This document shows, piece by piece, positions 44,268-52,124 of a DNA stretch of 64,000 nucleotides. Position 1 is the stretch's first letter. Each line of letters begins with the position of its first letter. The position numbers and the translations under genes were made by a program. The stretch lies in contig CAJNDS010001757.1 of the NCBI GenBank assembly GCA_905221605.1, positions 275,001-339,000 on the forward strand. Direction: 5' to 3'. Source of the DNA: Symbiodinium natans (Eukaryota > Sar > Dinophyceae > Suessiales > Symbiodiniaceae). The notes below the pieces were generated by a model, which was not told the origin of the DNA, did not search any database, and worked only from the letters and a program-made list of their open reading frames with translations.

Positions 44268-44831
44268 ATGAGTGAAGAAAACAATGATATGGTAACCGTT
44301 GATGAAACTCCTAAACCAGAAGAGACTAAAAGCACTGAAGATAAACTAACACCTGAACCAAACGAGGAAACCAAGTCAGAAACCCCAAAACCTACAAGAG
44401 TGAAAATCACAGAGGTAGCAAAACAAAAAACAGAGTGTGATGACTGTCACAAGACGCTTTCAATGAAGACGCTAAGGTATTCTCACCCTGAGAAATGTGA
44501 AGGCAAACCGAGCGACATAACAACCAAGCCTGTTAGAAAGAACAACGTGAAGCCAAAAGTAAAGGCTGTACCAATAAAGACCCAGCATGCAGAAGAAGTG
44601 GAACAATATGAAGCACCACCTAGTAGGGTTGCTAAAGCACCACCGCCTGTGTCAAAGTCAATGCCCCCACCACCGCCACCAAATATGAATCCTTATGACA
44701 ATTTAACTCAGGCGCAACTCATTCAATTACAAATGAGAACTATGAACCAAGAAATAATGAAAAGAAGACAAGAAAAAGCCAACATGTTGTCAAAGGCAAT
44801 GTTTCAACCAAAAAGCAAAAAATCTAGGTAA
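44268..44831 (+). CDS. Pro/Lys-rich viral protein with a zinc motif, 187 aa
   Basis: Residues 1-50 are acidic and Pro-rich and probably disordered. A C2HC-type site follows (C57-x2-C60-x12-H73-x3-C77). Then come a basic Pro-rich stretch, a poly-Pro tract (MPPPPPPNMNP) and a C-terminal helix (QLIQLQMRTMNQEIMKRRQE) ending in KSKKSR. It starts at ATG 44268 after ATATTATATAT, 33 bp behind the minor capsid gene. A virion-core or scaffold role would fit the neighbourhood; no family is recognised. Confidence 0.75.
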   Translation: MSEENNDMVTVDETPKPEETKSTEDKLTPEPNEETKSETPKPTRVKITEVAKQKTECDDCHKTLSMKTLRYSHPEKCEGKPSDITTKPVRKNNVKPKVKAVPIKTQHAEEVEQYEAPPSRVAKAPPPVSKSMPPPPPPNMNPYDNLTQAQLIQLQMRTMNQEIMKRRQEKANMLSKAMFQPKSKKSR

Positions 44832-44844
44832 ATAATATATAGAT

Positions 44845-45186
44845 ATGGTACTTTACAATAAATACAAGTTCAGACAACAAAAGAAACAACTCAAGAGAAA
44901 GTCATTAGACAACCCAGTTGTTAATGAAGCCTCGGAGTTAAACTTCCACAAGCCTAATATTGATTACTTACTTAATCTAAAAAAGGAAATGGACGCACGT
45001 GAGGCGAGAGTTGCTAATCTGGCTATGAAGCGAAGATTGTTAGAGGGACAAATGAAGGATAATTATACAATTGAAATTGACAGGTTAAAATCAGAAATGC
45101 ACAACCCAAGGATACCAGAAACGTCACTGGCTCACATGCGGAACAGGGTCAAAACTTTAGAAACATTAAGTGAATCAATTTTTTAA
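44845..45186 (+). CDS. Basic helical viral protein, 113 aa
   Basis: A Lys/Arg-rich N-terminus (KYKFRQQKKQLKRK) is followed by long helical segments with heptad character (LLNLKKEMDAREARVANLAM and later KTLETLSESIF). It starts at ATG 44845 after AATATATAGAT, 13 bp behind the preceding stop. It may be a DNA-binding virion or assembly protein; no family is recognised. Confidence 0.7.
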   Translation: MVLYNKYKFRQQKKQLKRKSLDNPVVNEASELNFHKPNIDYLLNLKKEMDAREARVANLAMKRRLLEGQMKDNYTIEIDRLKSEMHNPRIPETSLAHMRNRVKTLETLSESIF

Positions 45187-45218
45187 TTAACTTTTTCTAT
45201 ATAAGTATATAAATTCAT

Positions 45219-46442
45219 ATGGCAGGTAATAAATCGCAAATCCAATTTCATAGAAGGTCAAGATACGAAGATATTTTAGAACTAGTAAACGACAACGAGG
45301 AAGCATTGAAACCCTTTCCAAATCGTGATGCAGTTTTTTATAAGGCAAGTAATAAAGGTTCATATTTTGATGGTAAAGATCATATAGACAAACTTCGTGT
45401 AGAGCAAAGCAGAATAAATGAGCGAGAAATACGAGACAGAATGATGAGACAATACGCAACAGATAACAATATGACCCACAGGGCTTTGTGGGATGTCGGT
45501 GCAGGTGCAGGTGGACGTGATGTAGAAATGTTCAACATTGGTACGCCTACTTTCTTAGACGAATTTGGTAACGACTTAGAAGCAATGGAAGTAGACGAAG
45601 GAGCACAGCACCGTGCACAAACAGTGAGCACAATAGCTACGGTTGAACAAGCAAGACAAGCGAACCAAGAACAAATAGCACAAGCACATCAACAACAAAT
45701 ACAGCAGGAACAACAGCAAGGCGAAGGAGTTTTAAGAAGTCTAGGAAGCGGAGCATTAAGAGTCGCAGGGAACACAGCAGGTAACATGATGCAAGGTATG
45801 GATTTATCAACGGCATCTGTAGCAGGATTATCGCAGGAAATGTTACAAGCACTAGCAGGGTCAATTATGCGAAGAGTATCACCTCAACAAGACTCATCAT
45901 TAACGCCTATACCCAACATGCAATATTTACAACCACATCAACCGAACGTAGGTGCTACCCAACAGGCTTTACCGCCATATAACCCAAATGAACCAGTGCA
46001 GAGACGAAGCACCGCGGCACGTTCGTTTGCTCGTGCACAATCACCAGAGAAAAAGGCAAGAGCAAAAGCATCACCGCCTACACCAAATGTTACAGTAGGT
46101 GGTTCATCGTCAAGTTCTAGCATGCCAGCCTTACCACCATTGCAACAACAACAAGCAGACGATGAAGCGACATCACCAAAGCGAGATGTCAAGAAGCCAC
46201 ATTTAAAAGAAGGGGCGGGAGAGTTGAAACTACCAGCACCAAGTAAAATCGGTGTCGTGCAACTAAAGAGAATATTTGATGAAGCCAACGAAAGAGAAAC
46301 AATTCCGAAAAGTACCTACAAGACATTCGTGACTACAAACAACAGAAGAATTAAAGCACTAAGTGAAGGCGACAAGGAATTAGCAAAGGAATTACTCGCG
46401 GAGTTAAAAGATTTGTACAGGAAAAGGATATATTCAAAATAA
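45219..46442 (+). CDS. Gln-rich viral protein of the structural block, 407 aa
   Basis: The first ~130 residues are ordered and charged (FHRRSRYEDILELVND). Residues about 140-175 are Gln-rich (HQQQIQQEQQQGEG). Next comes an Ala/Gly-rich part (GNTAGNMMQGMDLS), a Pro/Ser-rich disordered linker and a helical basic C-terminal domain (about 340-407, IGVVQLKRIFDEANERE to YRKRIYSK). It is last in the plus-strand block starting with the minor capsid gene, so a virion role is likely. Its 3' end meets that of the polymerase-helicase gene at a near-perfect hairpin. No family is recognised. Confidence 0.75.
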   Translation: MAGNKSQIQFHRRSRYEDILELVNDNEEALKPFPNRDAVFYKASNKGSYFDGKDHIDKLRVEQSRINEREIRDRMMRQYATDNNMTHRALWDVGAGAGGRDVEMFNIGTPTFLDEFGNDLEAMEVDEGAQHRAQTVSTIATVEQARQANQEQIAQAHQQQIQQEQQQGEGVLRSLGSGALRVAGNTAGNMMQGMDLSTASVAGLSQEMLQALAGSIMRRVSPQQDSSLTPIPNMQYLQPHQPNVGATQQALPPYNPNEPVQRRSTAARSFARAQSPEKKARAKASPPTPNVTVGGSSSSSSMPALPPLQQQQADDEATSPKRDVKKPHLKEGAGELKLPAPSKIGVVQLKRIFDEANERETIPKSTYKTFVTTNNRRIKALSEGDKELAKELLAELKDLYRKRIYSK

Positions 46443-46454
46443 AATCAAAAACAA

Positions 46455-46498
46455 AAGTGTAAAATAAAAACTAACTAATTATTTTTTATTTTGCACTT
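46455..46498. terminator. Bidirectional hairpin between the 407-aa and polymerase genes
   Basis: 16-bp arms (AAGTGTAAAATAAAAA against its complement) with one G-T type mismatch and a 12-base loop. It lies between two convergent genes and overlaps the polymerase stop region. Confidence 0.6.
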
Positions 46499-49400
46499 CG
46501 ATTGCAATAATCACACCAAGCCTCGCAATTGTCAACCTCATGAGCAACCGAGTTGTCTTTTCGCTGCGCCGTTATGGTATTGGTGAGATATCCATTTTTG
46601 ACTTCAAACTCAAACCGACAACCACAATTGCAACAATTACCGTTGATTCTTTTAATAAACCAGTCTGGAGTAACATATTTTTTTGAATTTATCTTTCTAC
46701 CAGCCTTTTCGTCTTGTAGTTTGTAGTTTCTGATTTTGTTGTTTATGTATCGGTTTAGATTTTCTTCTGTGAGTTCTGTTTTATCCGTTTCACTCTCATA
46801 AAATAACACATCATTAAAGTCGGTGCTTCTAGTCAAGGCGCACCATATCCACTCACGAGTCACCAAGTGCTTCTTATTCCACTCGTGTATTATGATCTTA
46901 CCATTGATTGAAGCACCTTGCGCAGAATGGCACGTGGTACAATAATCGTATCTAAAATGCTTATCTAATGTTAACATATCCGTTGTATACTGTTCCTTTG
47001 ACTTAACATTTTCCAGTATCACTGTGTTACTGCTTATACTCAGTATTCTAAACCGATAGTTAACGTTGAATCTTTTACTTCCGAACTTCTTGTAGACTCT
47101 GCATATCAGTGTCTCACCCACTTCATACTTATTTTTCTTACCTATGTGTTTTCGTATCTGATTGGACACATACAGACACCTCATGTTTGTATAAGCTATA
47201 TTATTATGCGATTGTGTTACATCGTCTGTTGTTTTAAAATATTTCCTTACGAAGTCATCAAGTGGAAGCTTATGTAGCCACATGTCGTCATACATATTAT
47301 TTAATACTTGTCTGTTCTCATTTGCTTTAGAATCGTCTTTACCACCTAATCTCTTACAAACTGTTAACAAAATATTATATTTAAATATCTGATTTATACA
47401 CTCATCTGCATATTCATCTGGCTTTCTAGTATTAGTTAAGTCTTCTATGGGCGGTAACTGTTTTGTATCACCAGCCCCTATAATTATCTTATTAGGATTT
47501 TGGTTAACAAACTGTCTGATTCTATTAAGCATGTGCAAGCCATTCATAAAAATCTCATCAAAAACTACTACATCGTAGTCACTGTGGTCAAACTCTGGCA
47601 ACTTCTCACCATCGCCTACAGGTACTGAAAAAAACTTATTGGTAGTCACCGCGTCATCGTCTATGTTTTGAGACAAGCTATTTTGTGGTACTACAAACAA
47701 AGTATTGTATCCTAATTTACTGAAATATTTGGCTATATGACTTTTACCTCCTCCAGCGTATTTACTTCTAATCATCAAAGGGTTATGTTTTATAATATCC
47801 TTTGCTATGGCCTCGGTGTCCCATTCATCTTTTACATGTCTGGTCTCATTCTTGTATACTGGTATGGGTATTAATTCATTAGGCTTCTGTTCTAATTTAC
47901 CTCTTGGTTCTAAAGGCTGTTTGCCCTTCTCGTGTCTCCATCCGCCTATCTCTTCGTTAAAGTCTAGCCCCTTCTTTGCTCTCCTTAGGTGTTCCCTTCT
48001 GATTACAAAAGCATCGGTTTTGACACTCCAGACATCCACATTATTCTCCACTAGTTTTAAATAATCTTGGTACATTTTAAAATTATGGTATTGTAATAAT
48101 AGCTCCTTTATGTATATAAATCCGTTTCTTAAGGTGGCTCTATCTGATACAGTCAGACAGTAATATTTCTCCTCTAATTCCGTGTATACAGTTTTCCATG
48201 CATCTTCTTCTTCATCATCTTCTACTAATTCTGGTTTTTCTACAGATAATTTATTTATTCTACCTCCGACAAGTTTTTGATAATATAATGCTTCCCTCAA
48301 ACCATTGAAGGTATAACTTTTAGATGATGTATTTGTACTCTTTTCCAGTAAACCGAAGTTGACATTTGCAATTAACTTTTTGGTTCTAATGTCCTCGGGT
48401 GCTCTGTCAGATATCTCGGTAGCCCACAGTTTATTGACAATCTTCTTGTAGTCAACAGTATAAACTCTAGAAGGTTCTTTATAATATAATATTTTGCATT
48501 TTTTATGTAAATGCTTTAAAAACTGTCCGTATACTAAGCAATAGGTTTTGTTGAAAAACATTGCCTCGCCATTACTCTTAACTAAGTATAAGGTCAGTGG
48601 GTGAAATGATTCTATTTTATATTCCTTCTTGTAAGGCTTCCACACATCAAATTGAGTAAACACTGGTATCTCGGTCATCTGATTAAATGCGTGTGTGAAT
48701 GCCTTTCGGACATCTATCTCTACACAGGACTCTGTTGTAAAAAAGTATTTATCAAATTCTTGACGCTTTACAGAATATATATGATAATATTTATTTATCT
48801 CACCTGCTGGGTTTACGGTTTTACACTCCTGGAAGATTTGTATGTCTATCTCGTTATAGTAGGATTTATGCAAGGGGTTAAACAGTGCTTTATTGAAATC
48901 GTACATTGCTTTAGACATTCTATTATAAATATTCTCTGTCCTAACACAGATAGAACCATCAATGGAGTTTGTTACAAGGTTCTGCGTTTTGACCTTGTAC
49001 TTGATGAGTCTTTTCTTGATATAAAAACGAAAATTCAACTCAGACACGATGCACCCACTGAACTTAACCTGTGGTTCATAACCTGCCTGTTTGGATTCAT
49101 AAAACAACTTCGTTAAATCATTTCCGTCATATATTAGGGTATATTGGTCTTCCTCTGTGTGTTTTCTGATATCGTCCAAAGATGCTATCATTTTACACTC
49201 AACTGGTGTGGACTTCTCATTTAAATGGTAATCCGACGAAGCCTTCACGTAAATGTCATAATTGGAATTCTTTGGTAACATTTGCTTCAAGGAACTTAAA
49301 TTATCATTCACCGTGTAAATGTGGTTGTTCTTGATTATTGCATACAGTGTTTGTATGTGATGGTCGCGCTTCTCTGGGTCGTACTGATACACCAGATTAT

Positions 49401-50388
49401 TAAAAACATCATATACCCTAACTTGAATATTATAGTGTTCAAAAACCTTGGTCATATCGTCAAGACTAGCACCGTTGGTTGTGAAATCATCTTCTGTTTT
49501 ATTTATGAGGTTTAAAATACTTTCTCTAGTTAATTTGTTCTTCTCTCTCTTCTTGTCACCCATAAGGGTATTTTTATAATAATCCGTTAAAGTATTAATC
49601 CAGCACAGGTTGTCTTGATAATGTTCAACTTTAATGGCTTCCTTTAGTGTCTCGTACTCTGGGTTCAAAGGAGTCTGAATATAATTATGATACATGCTCA
49701 CATTAGTCGCATCTCTAAGGTTCTCGTGCTTTGGATTAAAATCTGAATCACCATCTACCCTATCAACTTCATATACTTTAACACAATCTATATAATCTAT
49801 CACGAAGCCGATGACTCCCAATATGGACGGGTCTCTTTGTAAGTCCAATAGTAATTTTGTGAAAAGCCTCTTGTCGTACTCCCCAAACACTTTTCTACCA
49901 ACAAGGTTTTCAACATACGATGTGGTGTTAACGCTTGCTGTTTGCCTTATAGCTTCTACTGTGATCAATGGTACTAAAGGCTTACCTGCTTTGTCATAAA
50001 ATGCTGTTTTCTGTGTGCTGGATTCCGATTTGTATCTAAAAAACGCCACTATCATTGAATAGTCATGTTTTTTTCTAGGGTTGGTTCTTCCAGTTCTCTT
50101 GTTCTCTTTCTTTGTTTCCTCCATTCTTTCGCCTAGACTGGGTTTATCCTTATGTTTGTCATAAATCTTATTGTATTCCTTTTCTGCCTTTTCTTTGTCC
50201 TTTGGTGTCTTGGATGTGATAAATTTTCTTATTAAATTGTCGGCTGTTGTAAACTGAGCTATCTTGCGTTCAGAATATAAGTCTATGATGTTTCTGACTT
50301 TTTCCTTGGTTGCTTTGTTAAAGCGTTTTTTGTAATTGTCGTACACTGCTTCTAAAGCAGTGATATTTCTCTGTATAGCTTTGGTCAT
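46486..50388 (-). CDS. Fused OTU-like / family B polymerase / SF1 helicase / HNH-like protein, 1300 aa
   Basis: The replication protein of the element. Residues 1-240 are basic and unassigned. A papain/OTU-like signature follows (LCWINTL with C262; NNHIYTV with H356). Polymerase motifs are A (EIDVRKAF, D559), B (KKLIANVNFG, 670-679) and C (VKTDAFV, T791-D792); C departs from the usual DTD. I see no clear 3'-5' exonuclease motif. The helicase has Walker A YAGGGKS (877-883), VVFDE (941-945), GDTKQLPP (973-980) and TCHSAQG...CALTRS (1152-1188), Pif1/RecD-like. The tail has CCNCGC (1252-1257), H1283 and CDYCN (1292-1296), like an HNH or endonuclease VII zinc site. Joining polymerase and helicase in one chain is known in some PLV-related elements; the protease-like and HNH-like calls are tentative. 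Confidence 0.9.
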   Translation of the reverse strand: MTKAIQRNITALEAVYDNYKKRFNKATKEKVRNIIDLYSERKIAQFTTADNLIRKFITSKTPKDKEKAEKEYNKIYDKHKDKPSLGERMEETKKENKRTGRTNPRKKHDYSMIVAFFRYKSESSTQKTAFYDKAGKPLVPLITVEAIRQTASVNTTSYVENLVGRKVFGEYDKRLFTKLLLDLQRDPSILGVIGFVIDYIDCVKVYEVDRVDGDSDFNPKHENLRDATNVSMYHNYIQTPLNPEYETLKEAIKVEHYQDNLCWINTLTDYYKNTLMGDKKREKNKLTRESILNLINKTEDDFTTNGASLDDMTKVFEHYNIQVRVYDVFNNLVYQYDPEKRDHHIQTLYAIIKNNHIYTVNDNLSSLKQMLPKNSNYDIYVKASSDYHLNEKSTPVECKMIASLDDIRKHTEEDQYTLIYDGNDLTKLFYESKQAGYEPQVKFSGCIVSELNFRFYIKKRLIKYKVKTQNLVTNSIDGSICVRTENIYNRMSKAMYDFNKALFNPLHKSYYNEIDIQIFQECKTVNPAGEINKYYHIYSVKRQEFDKYFFTTESCVEIDVRKAFTHAFNQMTEIPVFTQFDVWKPYKKEYKIESFHPLTLYLVKSNGEAMFFNKTYCLVYGQFLKHLHKKCKILYYKEPSRVYTVDYKKIVNKLWATEISDRAPEDIRTKKLIANVNFGLLEKSTNTSSKSYTFNGLREALYYQKLVGGRINKLSVEKPELVEDDEEEDAWKTVYTELEEKYYCLTVSDRATLRNGFIYIKELLLQYHNFKMYQDYLKLVENNVDVWSVKTDAFVIRREHLRRAKKGLDFNEEIGGWRHEKGKQPLEPRGKLEQKPNELIPIPVYKNETRHVKDEWDTEAIAKDIIKHNPLMIRSKYAGGGKSHIAKYFSKLGYNTLFVVPQNSLSQNIDDDAVTTNKFFSVPVGDGEKLPEFDHSDYDVVVFDEIFMNGLHMLNRIRQFVNQNPNKIIIGAGDTKQLPPIEDLTNTRKPDEYADECINQIFKYNILLTVCKRLGGKDDSKANENRQVLNNMYDDMWLHKLPLDDFVRKYFKTTDDVTQSHNNIAYTNMRCLYVSNQIRKHIGKKNKYEVGETLICRVYKKFGSKRFNVNYRFRILSISSNTVILENVKSKEQYTTDMLTLDKHFRYDYCTTCHSAQGASINGKIIIHEWNKKHLVTREWIWCALTRSTDFNDVLFYESETDKTELTEENLNRYINNKIRNYKLQDEKAGRKINSKKYVTPDWFIKRINGNCCNCGCRFEFEVKNGYLTNTITAQRKDNSVAHEVDNCEAWCDYCNRSAK

Positions 50389-50421
50389 AAATTACAATAT
50401 ATATTAATTTTATAATAAAAA

Positions 50422-50444
50422 TATTTCTTTAAATGTATTTTTCT
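50422..50444 (-). promoter_or_regulatory. Shared upstream element, copy 2 (polymerase-helicase gene)
   Basis: On the minus strand it reads AGAAAAATACATTTAAAG then AAATA, a diverged copy of the 36143-36165 element. It is followed by an AATTAATATATAT tract before the polymerase start. With the copy at 50492-50514 it forms an inverted pair in the divergent promoter region. Confidence 0.6.
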
Positions 50445-50491
50445 GAAGACTTTTTTTAGACTGATTGAAAATCAAATAAGATTATAGTGTT

Positions 50492-50514
50492 AAGAAAAAG
50501 CACTTAAAGAAATA
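50492..50514 (+). promoter_or_regulatory. Shared upstream element, copy 3 (104-aa gene)
   Basis: AAGAAAAAGCACTTAAAG followed by AAATA is identical to the element before the zinc-finger gene at the far left end. TATATATATTAATA then precedes the ATG at 50539. Confidence 0.65.
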
Positions 50515-50538
50515 TTATTTATATATATTAATAGTGAA

Positions 50539-50853
50539 ATGACAAAACCTGAAGACATGACAATAGACGAAATCCGTGAGCAACTGGCGTTGTACAATAG
50601 GCTATATTATAATAAACGGCGTGAAGACAAAGAGTATTTAGATAAGAAAAGGGCTTCAAGAGATAAGTATCTGGAGAAAAAAAAGATGGAAAAGTACATA
50701 GCCGAAAATGGTATAGATATTTCAGTCGTGAAGTTGACACCAGAACAGAAGGCAGAAGCACTAGCAAGTAAAAAGAAAGGAACTAAATACACGATGAAAA
50801 ACTGCAAGGTGATAACAGTGATTCCTGAGGAAGAGCCAGAAGAAGAGAAATAA
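50539..50853 (+). CDS. Basic helical viral protein, 104 aa
   Basis: Highly charged, largely helical protein (EIREQLALYNRLYY, then KEYLDKKRASRDKYLEKKK) with an acidic C-terminus (EEEPEEEK). It carries the upstream element shared with the zinc-finger and polymerase genes and precedes the integrase gene by 41 bp. It may work with the integrase or in replication; no family is recognised. Confidence 0.75.
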   Translation: MTKPEDMTIDEIREQLALYNRLYYNKRREDKEYLDKKRASRDKYLEKKKMEKYIAENGIDISVVKLTPEQKAEALASKKKGTKYTMKNCKVITVIPEEEPEEEK

Positions 50854-50879
50854 TAATTTTTGAAAAAATATTATTATTT
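50848..50879. terminator. Hairpin between the 104-aa and integrase genes
   Basis: 10-bp arms AAATAATAAT / ATTATTATTT with a 12-base spacer, beginning at the stop of the 104-aa gene. Confidence 0.45.
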
Positions 50880-50894
50880 TTCTTACTTATTTAT

Positions 50895-51815
50895 ATGAGC
50901 GAGAAGCAGAAAATAATTAATGATGTTTATTTTGATAGAAGCGGGTTCGGTTCTAAGGCTACCACGTTGAAAGATGCAAGGGCCAAAGATAAAACGATTA
51001 CAATGGCTGATGTTGAGGATTTTTTCAAGAAAAATGTGGAAGAGAAAAGGAAACCGAGAGGTCAAAATAGTTTTGTAGCACCGCATCCGTATTTTGAGTT
51101 TCAACTTGATTTGTTTTTCATATCTAGCAACGACTTAGAAAACCAAAAGTTCAGAATAGGTTTAGTGCTTATTGACATATTCACTAAATATGCAACTGTT
51201 ATACCAATTAAGAGCAAACAGCCACCAGATGTTTTAGCAGGTCTCATGGAAGGATTAAACAAAATGGATAAGAAACCACACATGTTATATTCAGATGAGG
51301 AAGGCAGTTTATACAGTAAACCCATAATGGAGTATCTGGAGGACGAAAAAATTGAGATTCATAGAACTCGTGGACATCCAGCGTTTGCAGAACGCTTCAT
51401 TAAAACCTACAAAGATAAGTTGTTCAAGCGCGTTGAAGCGGATAAGAAAAAAGGTAAGGAAAATATTCAATGGACTGATTATAACTTTGAAATACTGTTG
51501 ACATATAATAATAAAGATATACATTCATCCCATAATCTGACTCCAAAGGATGCACGTTTACCAAAAAATGAACTGAAAGCAAAACTGATTTTAAGCATAA
51601 ACGCAAAGCGTAGCAGAACATACCCCGAGATAGACGAAGGCGACAACGTCAAGATAATGAGAAAGAAAGGTATAAGCGAGAAAGAACATACATCACACTG
51701 GAATAAAACAATCCATAAAGTCACTAAGATTGAGAAGAAATTAGGACAAAAATATTATCATTTGGACGATGAGAATAGGTCATACTTGCGACATGAGTTG
51801 TTGAAGGTTTCTTAA
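50895..51815 (+). CDS. rve-family (retroviral-like) DDE integrase, 306 aa
   Basis: Catalyses insertion of the viral DNA into host chromosomes. The catalytic triad is visible as D72 (FQLDLFF), D134 (MLYSDEEG) and E166 (HPAFAERFIKTYK). The D-to-E gap is 31 residues, slightly shorter than the classical 35. The first 65 residues form a helical N-terminal part without an obvious HHCC zinc finger. The C-terminus (DEGDNVKIMRKKG to RHELLKVS) resembles the small beta-barrel at the end of Polinton/Ginger integrases. The 5-bp target duplication at the element ends fits this enzyme. It is the last viral gene on the right. Confidence 0.92.
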   Translation: MSEKQKIINDVYFDRSGFGSKATTLKDARAKDKTITMADVEDFFKKNVEEKRKPRGQNSFVAPHPYFEFQLDLFFISSNDLENQKFRIGLVLIDIFTKYATVIPIKSKQPPDVLAGLMEGLNKMDKKPHMLYSDEEGSLYSKPIMEYLEDEKIEIHRTRGHPAFAERFIKTYKDKLFKRVEADKKKGKENIQWTDYNFEILLTYNNKDIHSSHNLTPKDARLPKNELKAKLILSINAKRSRTYPEIDEGDNVKIMRKKGISEKEHTSHWNKTIHKVTKIEKKLGQKYYHLDDENRSYLRHELLKVS

Positions 51816-51835
51816 GAAACACACTTAACGAAATA
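51814..51835 (+). promoter_or_regulatory. Orphan copy of the shared upstream element after the integrase
   Basis: AAGAAACACACTTAACGAAA then TA, followed by a CTTAATATATTAAC tract, resembles the elements at 36143-36165 and 50492-50514. Here it directly follows the integrase stop and no viral reading frame comes after it, so it may be the promoter of a gene lost when host-like DNA replaced it. Confidence 0.45.
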
Positions 51836-51858
51836 GCAACTTAATATATTAACATAAA

Positions 51859-52098
51859 AATACTAAGCAAATACTATTAAAATATTCATGTTACTCGTGT
51901 TTTGTATGCCCTAGACCCTAAATCTTCAGTACCTTAGTTGTTTTATGTTGGTTTTTGATTGTAAACAGCATTTTGGTTCACTAGAGTAAAACTACTAAGC
52001 AAATACTATGAACATATTCATGTTATTTGTGTTTTGTATCTTTTCATGCCCCTAAATCTTCAGTACCTTACTTTTCGTATTTTGTTTTTTGATTGTTT
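51859..52098 (+). repeat. Imperfect tandem duplication in the viral right arm (period about 132 bp)
   Basis: Copy 1 (51859-51964) and copy 2 (51991-52098) share TACTAAGCAAATACTAT, TTCATGTTA, GTGTTTTGTAT, CTAAATCTTCAGTACCTTA and TTTTTGATTGT. The region is AT-rich and non-coding; it may be a replication or regulatory repeat, or decayed gene remains. Confidence 0.75.
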
Positions 52099-52124
52099 TC
52101 TTGTTTTATAAAACTTTTGAACGC

